Shown here in pieces: positions 1-6,879 of a DNA stretch of 10,556 nucleotides (position 1 is its first letter; each line of letters starts with the position of its first letter). Source of the DNA: Rickettsiales bacterium (GTDB lineage Bacteria; Pseudomonadota; Alphaproteobacteria; Rickettsiales; UBA1997); the NCBI GenBank assembly GCA_009693885.1, contig SHWK01000026.1, positions 1 to 10,556 on the forward strand, read 5' to 3'. The translations under genes were made by a program, and so were the position numbers. A model generated the notes under the pieces. It saw only the letters and a program-made list of their open reading frames with translations. It searched no databases and had not been told where the DNA came from.

Positions 1-125
1 GGAGCCACATTTAGTGATTCGATGTTACAGCCGCGTGCTGAAAAAAGCTCGACAATGCGCGCTAATGCACCAAATTCATTATCAACCAAAACCGCAATTA
101 CATGTTTTTTTATTGTATCAGTCAT
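1..125 (-). CDS. ilvN: Acetolactate synthase small (regulatory) subunit, N-terminal fragment
   Basis: This is the start of a gene that leaves the window at its left edge; 41 codons are visible, beginning MTDTIKKHVIAVLVDNEFGA. The pattern of a beta strand, then DNEFGALARIVELFSARGCNIESLNVA, is the beginning of the ACT domain found in IlvN/IlvH. In this family the small subunit binds the large subunit IlvB, raises its activity and carries valine feedback inhibition; this is family knowledge, since the valine-site residues are only partly in view. The ATG lies 7 bases after the ilvB stop on the same strand, so the two are almost certainly co-transcribed and translationally coupled. No Shine-Dalgarno sequence precedes it. 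Identification is firm despite the short length because of its position directly after ilvB. Confidence 0.93.
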   Translation of the reverse strand, partial: MTDTIKKHVIAVLVDNEFGALARIVELFSARGCNIESLNVA

Positions 126-132
126 AAATTTT

Positions 133-1905
133 TTAAACCGCGTTCATATCTTTTTGCACATATAGACTAGCTTGTTTTCCAAGAAGAATTTCGTTATGTG
201 CAGCGCCTGCAGGGATCATTGGAAAAACATTTTCTGCTTTATCAACCATGCAATCAAACAGCACCGGCCCTGGATGCGCAAGCATTTCTTTGAATTGCGC
301 CTCAATATCTTTTGGATTTTCGCAGCGCATTCCTTTGATACCAAAGCTTTCAGCTAGTTTAACAAAATCGGGCAAAGATTCCATATAAGTTTGACTTTCG
401 CGCTTATCATAGATGAGCTCTTGCCACTGGCGCACCATGCCCATGTAGCGGTTATTGAGGATAACAATTTTAACTGGCAATTTATATTGCGTGATCGTTG
501 CCAATTCTTGCATATTCATCATGAAAGAAGCGTCGCCGCTGATACAAATTGCTAGCGCATCAGGATTAGCAATTTGTGCACCAATGACCGCTGGAACGCC
601 GTATCCCATGGTTCCAAGGCCACCAGAAGTAAGCCATTTTTTTGGGCTATCAAACTGAATATATTGCGCGGCCCACATTTGGTGCTGCCCCACATCGGTT
701 GAAACAAATGGTTGTTGCTTTTGTGTGAGCTTGTTTAAAACCTGCAAAGCATATTCTGGCTTGATTTTAACATCACTTTTTTCATAAGAGAGTGAATCAA
801 TTTTTTGCCATTTTTTAATTTGATCCCACCAAGGTGAAATATCTTTTTGGCGTGATTTTAATTGGCGCGATTTCCATTCTGCAAGCAATAATTGCAAGGC
901 TTGCGAGGCATCAGAGGTGATCGAAACATCAACGCGAATAATTTTATCAATTGAGGTTTCATCTATATCAACATGGATTTTTTTTGAGTTTGGCGAAAAT
1001 GCATTGACTCGTCCCGTAACGCGATCATCAAAGCGCGCGCCGATATTTATCATTACATCACAATCATGCATTGCCATGTTGGCTTCATATGTGCCGTGCA
1101 TTCCTAGCATTCCGATAAAATGCGGATCAGAAGCGGGAAAGCCACCGAGGCCCATCAGCGTGTTGGTGATAGGGTATCCTGTGGCGCGAACTAGCTCAGT
1201 TAAAAGCTCGCTAGCTTTTTCACCAGAGTTAATAATGCCGCCACCAGTATAGAAAATTGGCTTTTTTGCAGTGATCATCAAATCAACAGCCGCAACGATT
1301 TGATCGTGAGGAATAGGATTATTATAAGGCTTAGTTTGAAAAGATTTACGCTCAATCTTCATTTTGCCATGATAAGTGGTTTTATTATTTTGAACATCTT
1401 TAGGAATATCAATTAAAACTGGACCAGGGCGACCAGAGCGCGCTATATGAAAGGCCTCATGAATAATATAAGCCAAATCTTTGACATCTTTGACTAGATA
1501 ATTATGTTTAGTGCAAGAGCGCGTGAGACCAGTAATATCAGCCTCCTGAAAGCCATCAGTACCAATTAAGCCAGTAGCAACTTGACCAGAAATACAAACT
1601 AAAGGAATCGAATCGAGATAGGCATCTGTAAGGCCGGTGATGGCATTAGTTGCTCCAGGGCCAGAAGTAACGGTGATTACGCCGACTTTGCCAGTAGAGC
1701 GCGCATAACCTTCGGCAGCATGGGCGGCCGCTTGTTCATGGCGCGTTAGAATATGACGAATTTCATTTTGCATGAAAAGTGCATCATAAAATGGCAAAAT
1801 TGCGCCACCAGGATAGCCAAAAATAGTGTCTACACCTTCATTGACAAAGGCTTTAAGGATTATTTCTGCGCCGCTAAATTTTTGATCAAGTTTGTTATTT
1901 ATCAT
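133..1905 (-). CDS. ilvB: Acetolactate synthase large (catalytic) subunit
   Basis: A 590-residue thiamine diphosphate enzyme that condenses two pyruvates to 2-acetolactate, or pyruvate with 2-oxobutyrate to 2-aceto-2-hydroxybutyrate: the first common step of valine, leucine and isoleucine synthesis in the cytoplasm. The N-terminal TPP-binding domain starts at SGAEIILKAF and contains FGYPGG (29-34) and the cofactor-activating glutamate E57 in RHEQAAAHAAEGYAR. A central FAD-type domain covers roughly 200-345. The C-terminal TPP/Mg domain has GDAS (457-460) and continues to NNRYMGMVRQWQE (484-496). Length is normal for the family. The ATG at 1905 gives the usual short leader before SGAE. It is followed by ilvN, forming an ilvBN operon read away from fabZ. 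A sigma-70-like promoter lies just upstream. No leader-peptide attenuator is visible; with under 30 bases between promoter and start there is no room for one. Confidence 0.97.
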   Translation of the reverse strand: MINNKLDQKFSGAEIILKAFVNEGVDTIFGYPGGAILPFYDALFMQNEIRHILTRHEQAAAHAAEGYARSTGKVGVITVTSGPGATNAITGLTDAYLDSIPLVCISGQVATGLIGTDGFQEADITGLTRSCTKHNYLVKDVKDLAYIIHEAFHIARSGRPGPVLIDIPKDVQNNKTTYHGKMKIERKSFQTKPYNNPIPHDQIVAAVDLMITAKKPIFYTGGGIINSGEKASELLTELVRATGYPITNTLMGLGGFPASDPHFIGMLGMHGTYEANMAMHDCDVMINIGARFDDRVTGRVNAFSPNSKKIHVDIDETSIDKIIRVDVSITSDASQALQLLLAEWKSRQLKSRQKDISPWWDQIKKWQKIDSLSYEKSDVKIKPEYALQVLNKLTQKQQPFVSTDVGQHQMWAAQYIQFDSPKKWLTSGGLGTMGYGVPAVIGAQIANPDALAICISGDASFMMNMQELATITQYKLPVKIVILNNRYMGMVRQWQELIYDKRESQTYMESLPDFVKLAESFGIKGMRCENPKDIEAQFKEMLAHPGPVLFDCMVDKAENVFPMIPAGAAHNEILLGKQASLYVQKDMNAV

Positions 1906-1928
1906 GTTAATAAAATTTAAGGAAGGCT

Positions 1929-1958
1929 ATTGTAAGCTGCTAAGGCCTTTTGAATCAA
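1929..1958 (-). promoter_or_regulatory. Predicted sigma-70 promoter for ilvBN
   Basis: Reading the minus strand, TTGATT (1958-1953) and TACAAT (1934-1929) are separated by 18 bases, each close to the -35 and -10 consensus. Transcription would begin near 1922, giving a leader of about 17 bases before the ilvB ATG. The spacer holds the perfect 8-bp palindrome AAGGCCTT (1942-1949). The call rests on consensus match and position only. Confidence 0.55.
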
Positions 1959-1985
1959 GAAAAACTTTTACTAACTTGCATTTTT

Positions 1986-1991
1986 TATAAT
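1986..1991 (+). promoter_or_regulatory. Possible -10 element for fabZ-lpxA-dnaQ
   Basis: A perfect TATAAT lies 46 bases before the fabZ ATG in the divergent region, but no convincing -35 hexamer sits 16-18 bases upstream of it. An alternative TTGCAT at 1976-1981 has only a poorly spaced partner (TATATA at 2003-2008, 21 bases). A perfect 10-bp palindrome, CCTATATAGG (2001-2010), follows and could be an operator or chance in AT-rich DNA. A promoter must exist here because the upstream gene is divergent, but the exact element is uncertain. Confidence 0.35.
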
Positions 1992-2037
1992 CGAAAATAA
2001 CCTATATAGGCAATTGTTACTTAAAAAATAAAACAAA

Positions 2038-2517
2038 ATGACAGACGAAAAACCTACAAAAATTGAAATTGGCATCGAGCAAATCATTAAAGATTTGCCA
2101 CATCGTTATCCATTTTTATTAATTGATAAAGTCACTATTTTAGACCCTTTTAAACAGGCGATTGGCTTTAAAAATGTTACTTTTAATGAGCCTCATTTTA
2201 CTGGGCATTTTCCTGATCGCCCAATCATGCCAGGTGTTCTGATTGTTGAGGCTATGGCACAAAGTGCCGCAATCATGATCATGAATTCTGCGACTGAAAA
2301 AAGCAATGAAGATAAATTGGTTTATTTTATGGGAATTGATAAGGTTAAATTTAGAAAACCAGTGATTCCAGGCGATGTTTTAGAATTGCATATTACAACG
2401 ATTCAAGGCCGATCTAGTGTTTGGAAAATGTCTGGAGTGGCTATGGTTGCTGGTCAAAAAGTTGCAGAAGCAGAATTTTCCGCTATGTTTGTTGATAAAA
2501 ATAAAGCTCAAAAATAA
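2038..2517 (+). CDS. fabZ: (3R)-hydroxyacyl-ACP dehydratase FabZ
   Basis: A 159-residue hot-dog-fold dehydratase that removes water from (3R)-hydroxyacyl-ACP to give trans-2-enoyl-ACP in type II fatty acid synthesis. The family signatures are clear: PHRYPFLLID at 21-30, then HFTGHFPDRPIMPG at 53-66 with catalytic H57, and VEAMAQSAA at 70-78 with catalytic E71. Length fits the family (about 140-160). Its stop codon TAA overlaps the lpxA start (TAATG, one shared base). FabZ and LpxA compete for the same 3-hydroxyacyl-ACP pool, so the pairing is functionally sensible and is common in Gram-negative bacteria, usually with lpxD upstream. Here lpxD is absent: the gene upstream is the divergent ilvB. 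The start is preceded by an A-rich stretch without a Shine-Dalgarno sequence. Confidence 0.97.
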   Translation: MTDEKPTKIEIGIEQIIKDLPHRYPFLLIDKVTILDPFKQAIGFKNVTFNEPHFTGHFPDRPIMPGVLIVEAMAQSAAIMIMNSATEKSNEDKLVYFMGIDKVKFRKPVIPGDVLELHITTIQGRSSVWKMSGVAMVAGQKVAEAEFSAMFVDKNKAQK

Positions 2518-3320
2518 TGAACAAAATACATCCAACTGCAATTATTTCTAACAAGGCACAAATAGGCGAGGGCGTTGAGGTTGGCGCTTATTCGGTGATT
2601 GGTGAAAATGTCAAAGTTGGTGCAAATACTATCATAAAATCACATGTTGTGATTGAGGGTTTTACTGAAATTGGTGCGGGGAATATAATTTTTCCTTTTG
2701 CGGCGATTGGTCAAGACCCGCAAGATCTCAAGTTTGCTGGCGAAAATTCACGCATTATTATTGGCGATAATAATCGCATTCGTGAACATGTTACAATCCA
2801 CCCAGGAACCAAAGATGGCGCGATGCAAACCGTTATTGGCAATAATTGTCTATTGATGGTTGCGGTGCATGTGGCGCATGATTGCGTGATTGGTAATAAC
2901 GTTATTTTAGCCAATAATGCCACGCTTGCAGGCCATGTGCAATTGGGCGATGATGTTGTGATTGGTGGGCTTTCAGCCTTGCATCAATTTGTTCGTGTTG
3001 GTCGTGGAGCCATGATTGGAGGCATGTCTGGCGTTGAAAGCGATGTTATTCCTTATGGTATGGTGATGGGAGAGCGCGCGTCTCTAGCGGGTTTAAACCT
3101 AGTTGGAATGAAGCGTAGCAATTTGCCGCGTGAAGAAATTCACGCTTTGCGTAGCTTCTTTAAAACATTATTTACTGTAAGCGATAAAAGCTTTCTTGCT
3201 CGCGTTAATTTACTTGCTGCCGATTATGATCAAGCTATTGTGCAAGAAGTTATAAACTTCGTGAAAGCACAGAGCTCTAGATCATTCTGCCAGCCAAAAA
3301 ATAATTTTATCTCTGAATAA
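2517..3320 (+). CDS. lpxA: UDP-N-acetylglucosamine O-acyltransferase LpxA
   Basis: A 267-residue left-handed beta-helix acyltransferase that moves a 3-hydroxyacyl chain from ACP to the 3-OH of UDP-GlcNAc, the first step of lipid A synthesis. Hexapeptide repeats run from about residue 5 to 175, followed by the alpha-helical C-terminal domain (about 195-267, ending near SRSFCQP). GQDPQDLKFAGE (65-76) matches the substrate-binding loop, and HVAHDC (118-123) contains H121, equivalent to the catalytic H125 of E. coli LpxA. H140 and H156 match other conserved histidines. Counting from H121, residue 169 aligns with the E. coli 'hydrocarbon ruler' G173 and is also glycine, which suggests a long-chain (about C14) preference; this is inference from alignment by eye. 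It implies a lipopolysaccharide-type outer membrane. It is the middle gene of fabZ-lpxA-dnaQ; lpxB and lpxI are not nearby. Confidence 0.97.
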   Translation: MNKIHPTAIISNKAQIGEGVEVGAYSVIGENVKVGANTIIKSHVVIEGFTEIGAGNIIFPFAAIGQDPQDLKFAGENSRIIIGDNNRIREHVTIHPGTKDGAMQTVIGNNCLLMVAVHVAHDCVIGNNVILANNATLAGHVQLGDDVVIGGLSALHQFVRVGRGAMIGGMSGVESDVIPYGMVMGERASLAGLNLVGMKRSNLPREEIHALRSFFKTLFTVSDKSFLARVNLLAADYDQAIVQEVINFVKAQSSRSFCQPKNNFISE

Positions 3321-3322
3321 TA

Positions 3323-4009
3323 ATGCGTGAAATCTGTCTCGATACTGAAACTACGGGCCTTGATCCACGCAGTGGCCACAAAGTAATCGAAATTGCCTGC
3401 ATTGAATTAATCAATAAAGTAAAAACAGGCAATGTATTTCACAGCTATGTAAATCCTCGTCGCGATGTGCCTTATGAGGCGTTTAAAATTCACGGAATTT
3501 CTACAGAATTTTTACAAGATAAGCCAATCTTTAATCATGTTGCAGAAAAATTTTTAGATTTTATTAAAGGTGGAACATTGGTGATTCACAATGCTGAATT
3601 TGATTTAAAATTTCTTAATTTTGAGCTTGGCTTGTGTGGTTTGCCGTTAATAGAAAAAGTTGGCGTTGTTGATTCTTTGTTAGTGGCGCGTGCTAAATTT
3701 CCTGGTTCGCCAAACTCTCTTGATGCTTTATGTAAGCGCTTCGGCATCGATTTATCTAAAAGAACAAAGCATGGTGCGTTGTTGGATACAGAGCTTTTGG
3801 CTGATGTGTATATTGAATTAATGGGCGGGGCTCAGGCGGGGCTTGGGTTTGAAACTGCTAAGCAGATTAAGGCTGAAGATAAAAATGATGTTGTTGAGAT
3901 GGTAAGAAAAACTATTCCGTCTAGAGGATTTGTGGTTTCGGAAGATGATCTGGTGGTGCATCAAAAATTTATTTCTGCTAATTTTAAAGCTAATCTTTGG
4001 GGTTATTAG
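3323..4009 (+). CDS. dnaQ: DNA polymerase III epsilon subunit, 3'-5' proofreading exonuclease
   Basis: A 228-residue DEDDh exonuclease, the proofreading subunit of the replicative polymerase. ExoI is LDTETTGLDP with D7 and E9; ExoII is HNAEFDLKFLNFEL with D94; ExoIII is KHGALLDTELL with H150 and D155. All five metal or catalytic residues correspond to those of E. coli DnaQ (D12, E14, D103, H162, D167). The C-terminal tail (about 180-228, rich in charged and aromatic residues) is where epsilon binds the polymerase alpha subunit in this family. The ATG follows the lpxA stop by two bases, so it is probably co-transcribed and coupled with fabZ-lpxA although its function is unrelated. Ends in TAG. 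A long palindrome starts 27 bases after the stop and may define the 3' end of the transcript. Confidence 0.95.
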   Translation: MREICLDTETTGLDPRSGHKVIEIACIELINKVKTGNVFHSYVNPRRDVPYEAFKIHGISTEFLQDKPIFNHVAEKFLDFIKGGTLVIHNAEFDLKFLNFELGLCGLPLIEKVGVVDSLLVARAKFPGSPNSLDALCKRFGIDLSKRTKHGALLDTELLADVYIELMGGAQAGLGFETAKQIKAEDKNDVVEMVRKTIPSRGFVVSEDDLVVHQKFISANFKANLWGY

Positions 4010-4035
4010 GGGGTGTTGATGGATTGTGCTTTCAC

Positions 4036-4181
4036 GATAAATCACCTACTGCTTATTGACTAAGAAGAGGGTCTGCTGCTCAGACACCGCAACCATCTGA
4101 TTTGAAGCAAGCGTAGCTTGCGATGGTTGCAGAACTCGCCTCAGACCCTCTTCTTAGTCAATAAGCAGTAGGTGATTTATC
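4036..4181. repeat. Palindromic element 1: perfect 40-bp inverted repeat with a 66-bp centre
   Basis: The left arm (4036-4075, beginning GATAAATCACC and ending GGGTCTG) is the exact reverse complement of the right arm (4142-4181). The centre holds two more nested hairpins: GCAACCATC (4089-4097) with GATGGTTGC (4122-4130), and inside it GCAAGC-GTA-GCTTGC (4107-4121). An RNA from either strand would form a very stable structure. There is no T-run after the stem, so it is not a classical intrinsic terminator, although it sits right after dnaQ. The left end is embedded in GCTTTCACGATAAAT (4028-4042), which recurs inverted at 4395-4409. Confidence 0.95.
4079..4146. mobile_element. Possible small palindromic insertion in the loop of element 1
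   Basis: A 54-bp segment (4086-4139) is flanked by direct copies of CTCAGAC (4079-4085 and 4140-4146). Removing the segment and one copy (61 bp in all) leaves a perfect 40-bp stem closed by the five-base loop CTGCT, 85 bp in total, close to the 81 and 87 bp of the other two palindromes in this window. The segment is itself palindromic. This fits insertion of a tiny mobile palindrome with a 7-bp target duplication. With a single copy in view, replication slippage in a palindrome is an alternative. Confidence 0.4.
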
Positions 4182-4285
4182 TTAACGAATGATACGCTTT
4201 TTGTTGGTGTTGCTATACTTATTTTTAGAACTTTCTGCGTAATTGGTTTATATAATTTAACAAAATTTAGGCATTATTCGTGGTA
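4182..4285. other. Non-coding spacer between palindromic elements
   Basis: About 104 AT-rich bases between elements 1 and 2 with no supportable gene, RNA or terminator. A TATAAT at 4251-4256 has no good -35 partner and is probably chance. Together with the flanking repeats it forms the 443-base gene-free interval between dnaQ and comEC. Confidence 0.5.
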
Positions 4286-4366
4286 GATAAATTATAGGAG
4301 AGAAGGTCGATTTATGTAGCTGTGCTTGCGCGCGAAATAAATTGATTTTCTCTCCTATAATTTATC
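4286..4366. repeat. Palindromic element 2: 30-bp stem with conserved 21-base loop
   Basis: Arms 4286-4315 and 4337-4366 pair over 30 positions, with three non-Watson-Crick positions that are all G opposite T, so a plus-strand transcript would have G-U wobbles and an unbroken stem. The 21-base loop (4316-4336) reads GTAGCTGTG, C, then TTGCGCGCGAA. The loop plus five stem bases each side (4311-4341) matches element 3 in 30 of 31 bases, whereas the rest of the stem (containing TATAGGAGAGAAGG) does not. It lies 86 bases upstream of comEC. Confidence 0.92.
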
Positions 4367-4408
4367 GTGAAAGTACAAACTAGCGACAGCTATAATTTAT
4401 CGTGAAAG
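4355..4408 (+). repeat. 19-bp direct repeat of the element-2 right end
   Basis: CTATAATTTATCGTGAAAG occurs at 4355-4373, spanning the right end of element 2, and again at 4390-4408, separated by 16 bases. The inner part, inverted, also flanks element 1 on its left (4028-4042). The second copy looks like a solitary element end. Each copy holds a TATAAT (4356-4361 and 4391-4396), so the second could serve as a -10 for comEC, but no good -35 is visible. Confidence 0.85.
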
Positions 4409-4452
4409 CAAAATCCAAAAACACCCTTTAACAAAAAAAACCACATAAAGCT

Positions 4453-6693
4453 GTGCAAAAAATCACTACATTTTTTGAAGAAATTCTCACCATTGAAAAT
4501 AGCAAAATAATCCTCTGGATCCCTGTTCTGATTGGTCTTGGGGCTTATTTTGCGATTTTATTTTATAGCAATTTTTCTTTTATAAAAATAATTCTCACCA
4601 TAATTATTTTTACCATTTCTCTCCTTGGATATTTTTTTAATCGCGATTCCTACAGATCTTTGATTTTTGCTGCTCTAGCCGCTTTTCTTTTCGGATGTCT
4701 CTATAGTTTATTTTATCAAAAATGTGCTAATAATTATACACAAGTTACGGGAAAGATTTTTGTTGATGTAAAAGCTAAAGTTTCTGATATCAATAAATTT
4801 TCTAATAAAGCCAATCATCATGAAGGCGTGAATTTATTGCTTTCAGATCCCATATTTTATAAATCACAATTTCAGAGCAAGAAAAAAATTCCCGCAAGAC
4901 AACAACAAATCACTGAAAAATATATCATAAAAAATTTCATGAATCTTGATGGTTTTCAAGAAATTGATCGTGATTTTTTGAATCAAGCAACAAATTATCA
5001 AATAGTTAATTGGCAAGAAAAAGATGGCCGCGAGCTATATCCTAAGCCTCCTGCCAAAATTTCTGTAATTTCACAGCGGCCTTTAGAAGATTTAAAAATT
5101 GGTGATGAAATTTTTTTTCGCGCATCTTTAGCGCCATTTAAGCCGCGACAATTCATTAGTGATTTCGATTTTGCTTTTAATGCGCAATCTAAGGGAATAG
5201 GGGCTCAAGGCTATGTTAGTGGTGAAATTATTATTTTAAAAAAATCAGAAAATTCTTCTTTTGATGAATTTTTTTCTAAGCTGCGAAAAAAAATTCAGAC
5301 AATAATTTTAGACGATCTTGAGGGTGATCAAGGCACGATTGCGGCGGCTTTGTTGATGGGAAATCAAAACTTAATTGCCAAAGATACGATGACAGAAATT
5401 CGCAATTCTGGCTTAGTGCATTTAATTTCAATTTCTGGTTTGCATTTAAGTTTGGCGGCAGGAATTTTCTTTGTTTCTCTGCGTTTTTTATTATCACGCA
5501 GTCAATATTTAACTCTGCATTATGATATAAAAAAAATTGCTGCTATTATGGCGATTATTAGTTCATATTTTTATCTTAAAATTGCAGGATCGCCAGTGCC
5601 GGCAGTCCGCTCCTTTGTAGCGGTTTTGTTGGTTATGTTGGCAATATTTTTTGATCGAAAAATTGATCCACTGCGCTCAATTATGCTCGGTGCTTTTATA
5701 TTGATTTTGTTTAATCCATACAATGTTTTTTCGATAAGTTTTATGCTTTCTTTTGCGGCAATGCTGGCTTTGGTTTCTGTGCATGAAATATGGTCACAAT
5801 CAAAATTCAAATCATTACAACCAAATAAAAAACAAAAGTTTTTTGAATATTTTATTGAAATGATTTTGATTTCTAGCGCATCACAAATTGCCACCGCACC
5901 ATTTATAATTTATTATTTTGGTGATGTTTCTGTCTATGGTGCGCTCTCAAATTTAATCGCAATTCCACTGACAAGTTTTACTACAATGCCACTAGGTTTT
6001 CTTTCATTTTTTTTAATGCCATTTGGTTTAGAAAAAATTGCTCTAATCCCAATGGGCATTACAATAGAGTGGGTTGTCCTCATTTCAAAATTTGTGAGCA
6101 ATTTATCTTATTCTCATTTTTATTCACCGCAAATGCCAAAAATTGGTTTATCTTTTGCATTGTTTGGAGGTTTGGTTTTTTGTCTCTGTTCAAGCAAGCT
6201 AAGATTTTTTGGGGCCTTAATTTTTCTAACATCTTTTCTCACAATTGTCTTTGTAAAGCAGCCCGATATTTTAATTGATAGCGAAGGAAAATTCTTTGCA
6301 ATTTATAATGAAAAGAATGGATTAGTTTTCTCAAAAAATCTACGTCCATCAAAAAAACGCGATTCATTAATGCAAAAAATGAATGACCTAGAATTCAAAT
6401 CTTTCGCTGATTTTAGTCAGGATTCTCTAGCTTCCTCAGGTATTGATTGTAATGAAGATCGCTGCAAAATTTTTTATAAAAATAAGAAATTATTTTTCAT
6501 TTTAAAAAGAATGGAAGTGGCAGAAATTTGTGGTAAGAAATTTGATGTGATAGTTAATCTAAGTAGAAAATATACTATTCCACAATGTGAATCAAAAAGT
6601 GATATTATAATTGATAATCAAGATTTATTAAAAAAAGGCGGCCATTTTCTTTATTTTAAAGAGGATAAGATTGTGGTAAAAGCTGCACGGTGA
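4453..6693 (+). CDS. comEC: ComEC/Rec2-family competence protein (DNA uptake channel)
   Basis: A 746-residue inner-membrane protein that in transformable bacteria passes single-stranded DNA into the cytoplasm. Three hydrophobic helices open the protein (about 19-39, 44-62, 68-87). A soluble OB-fold-like region follows (about 97-260), with the usual end motif seen as FISDFDFAFNAQSKGIGAQGY. The competence domain begins around 290 and carries the signatures GLVHLISISGLHLSLAAG (320-337) and AGSPVPAVRSF (378-388), then about eight more membrane segments to about 601. The C-terminal part (602-746) lacks the HxHxDH motif of the metallo-beta-lactamase domain found in Bacillus ComEC but has the DILIDSEGKFFAIYNEKNGL and IDCNEDRC patterns seen in alphaproteobacterial relatives. 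Residues 137-205 form a charged stretch longer than usual between OB-fold strands. The start is GTG, with no Shine-Dalgarno sequence. It stands alone, bracketed by elements 2 and 3. The frame is intact throughout. Confidence 0.94.
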   Translation: MQKITTFFEEILTIENSKIILWIPVLIGLGAYFAILFYSNFSFIKIILTIIIFTISLLGYFFNRDSYRSLIFAALAAFLFGCLYSLFYQKCANNYTQVTGKIFVDVKAKVSDINKFSNKANHHEGVNLLLSDPIFYKSQFQSKKKIPARQQQITEKYIIKNFMNLDGFQEIDRDFLNQATNYQIVNWQEKDGRELYPKPPAKISVISQRPLEDLKIGDEIFFRASLAPFKPRQFISDFDFAFNAQSKGIGAQGYVSGEIIILKKSENSSFDEFFSKLRKKIQTIILDDLEGDQGTIAAALLMGNQNLIAKDTMTEIRNSGLVHLISISGLHLSLAAGIFFVSLRFLLSRSQYLTLHYDIKKIAAIMAIISSYFYLKIAGSPVPAVRSFVAVLLVMLAIFFDRKIDPLRSIMLGAFILILFNPYNVFSISFMLSFAAMLALVSVHEIWSQSKFKSLQPNKKQKFFEYFIEMILISSASQIATAPFIIYYFGDVSVYGALSNLIAIPLTSFTTMPLGFLSFFLMPFGLEKIALIPMGITIEWVVLISKFVSNLSYSHFYSPQMPKIGLSFALFGGLVFCLCSSKLRFFGALIFLTSFLTIVFVKQPDILIDSEGKFFAIYNEKNGLVFSKNLRPSKKRDSLMQKMNDLEFKSFADFSQDSLASSGIDCNEDRCKIFYKNKKLFFILKRMEVAEICGKKFDVIVNLSRKYTIPQCESKSDIIIDNQDLLKKGGHFLYFKEDKIVVKAAR

Positions 6694-6767
6694 TTAGTGT
6701 AACAAAAAGCCCTCTAACAAAGCCTGTAGCAAAATTTGCAACAATAGCGAGCAAACAAAACTTAGTG

Positions 6768-6854
6768 ACAGATAAATCAATTGCGGCAAGATAGTTTTAT
6801 GTAGCTGTGTTTGCGCGCGAAATAAAACTATCTTGCCGCAATTGATTTATCTGT
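6768..6854. repeat. Palindromic element 3: perfect 33-bp stem with conserved 21-base loop
   Basis: Arms 6768-6800 and 6822-6854 are exact reverse complements over 33 bp, with no mismatches. The loop (6801-6821) reads GTAGCTGTG, T, then TTGCGCGCGAA, differing from element 2 at one base. The stem (containing CAATTGCGGCAAGATAG) is unlike that of element 2 except for the GATAAAT end and the bases next to the loop. It lies between comEC (74 bases after its stop) and pncC (25 bases before its start), in the same core orientation as element 2. It could end the comEC transcript, but no T-run follows. Confidence 0.95.
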
Positions 6855-6879
6855 AGCCCAAGAACTAAACACAAGAAAA

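Noticed and set aside
1906..1930. Branched-chain amino acid leader-peptide attenuator or T-box before ilvB
   Set aside because: Only about 17 bases separate the predicted transcription start from the ATG, leaving no space for a leader peptide or aptamer.
4036..4181. Classical rho-independent terminator after dnaQ
   Set aside because: The stem is far longer than a terminator stem and is not followed by a T-run; it may still affect RNA 3' ends but the terminator call is not supported.
4010..4452. CRISPR array or tRNA in the dnaQ-comEC gap
   Set aside because: The repeats are palindromes and one 19-bp direct pair rather than regularly spaced repeats; no cloverleaf or CCA-end pattern is seen.
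4286..6854. Integron-type cassette with attC sites around comEC
   Set aside because: Neither hairpin has the paired GTTRRRY / RYYYAAC core sites at its ends, and there is no integrase gene in the window; only the general idea of gene plus hairpin fits.
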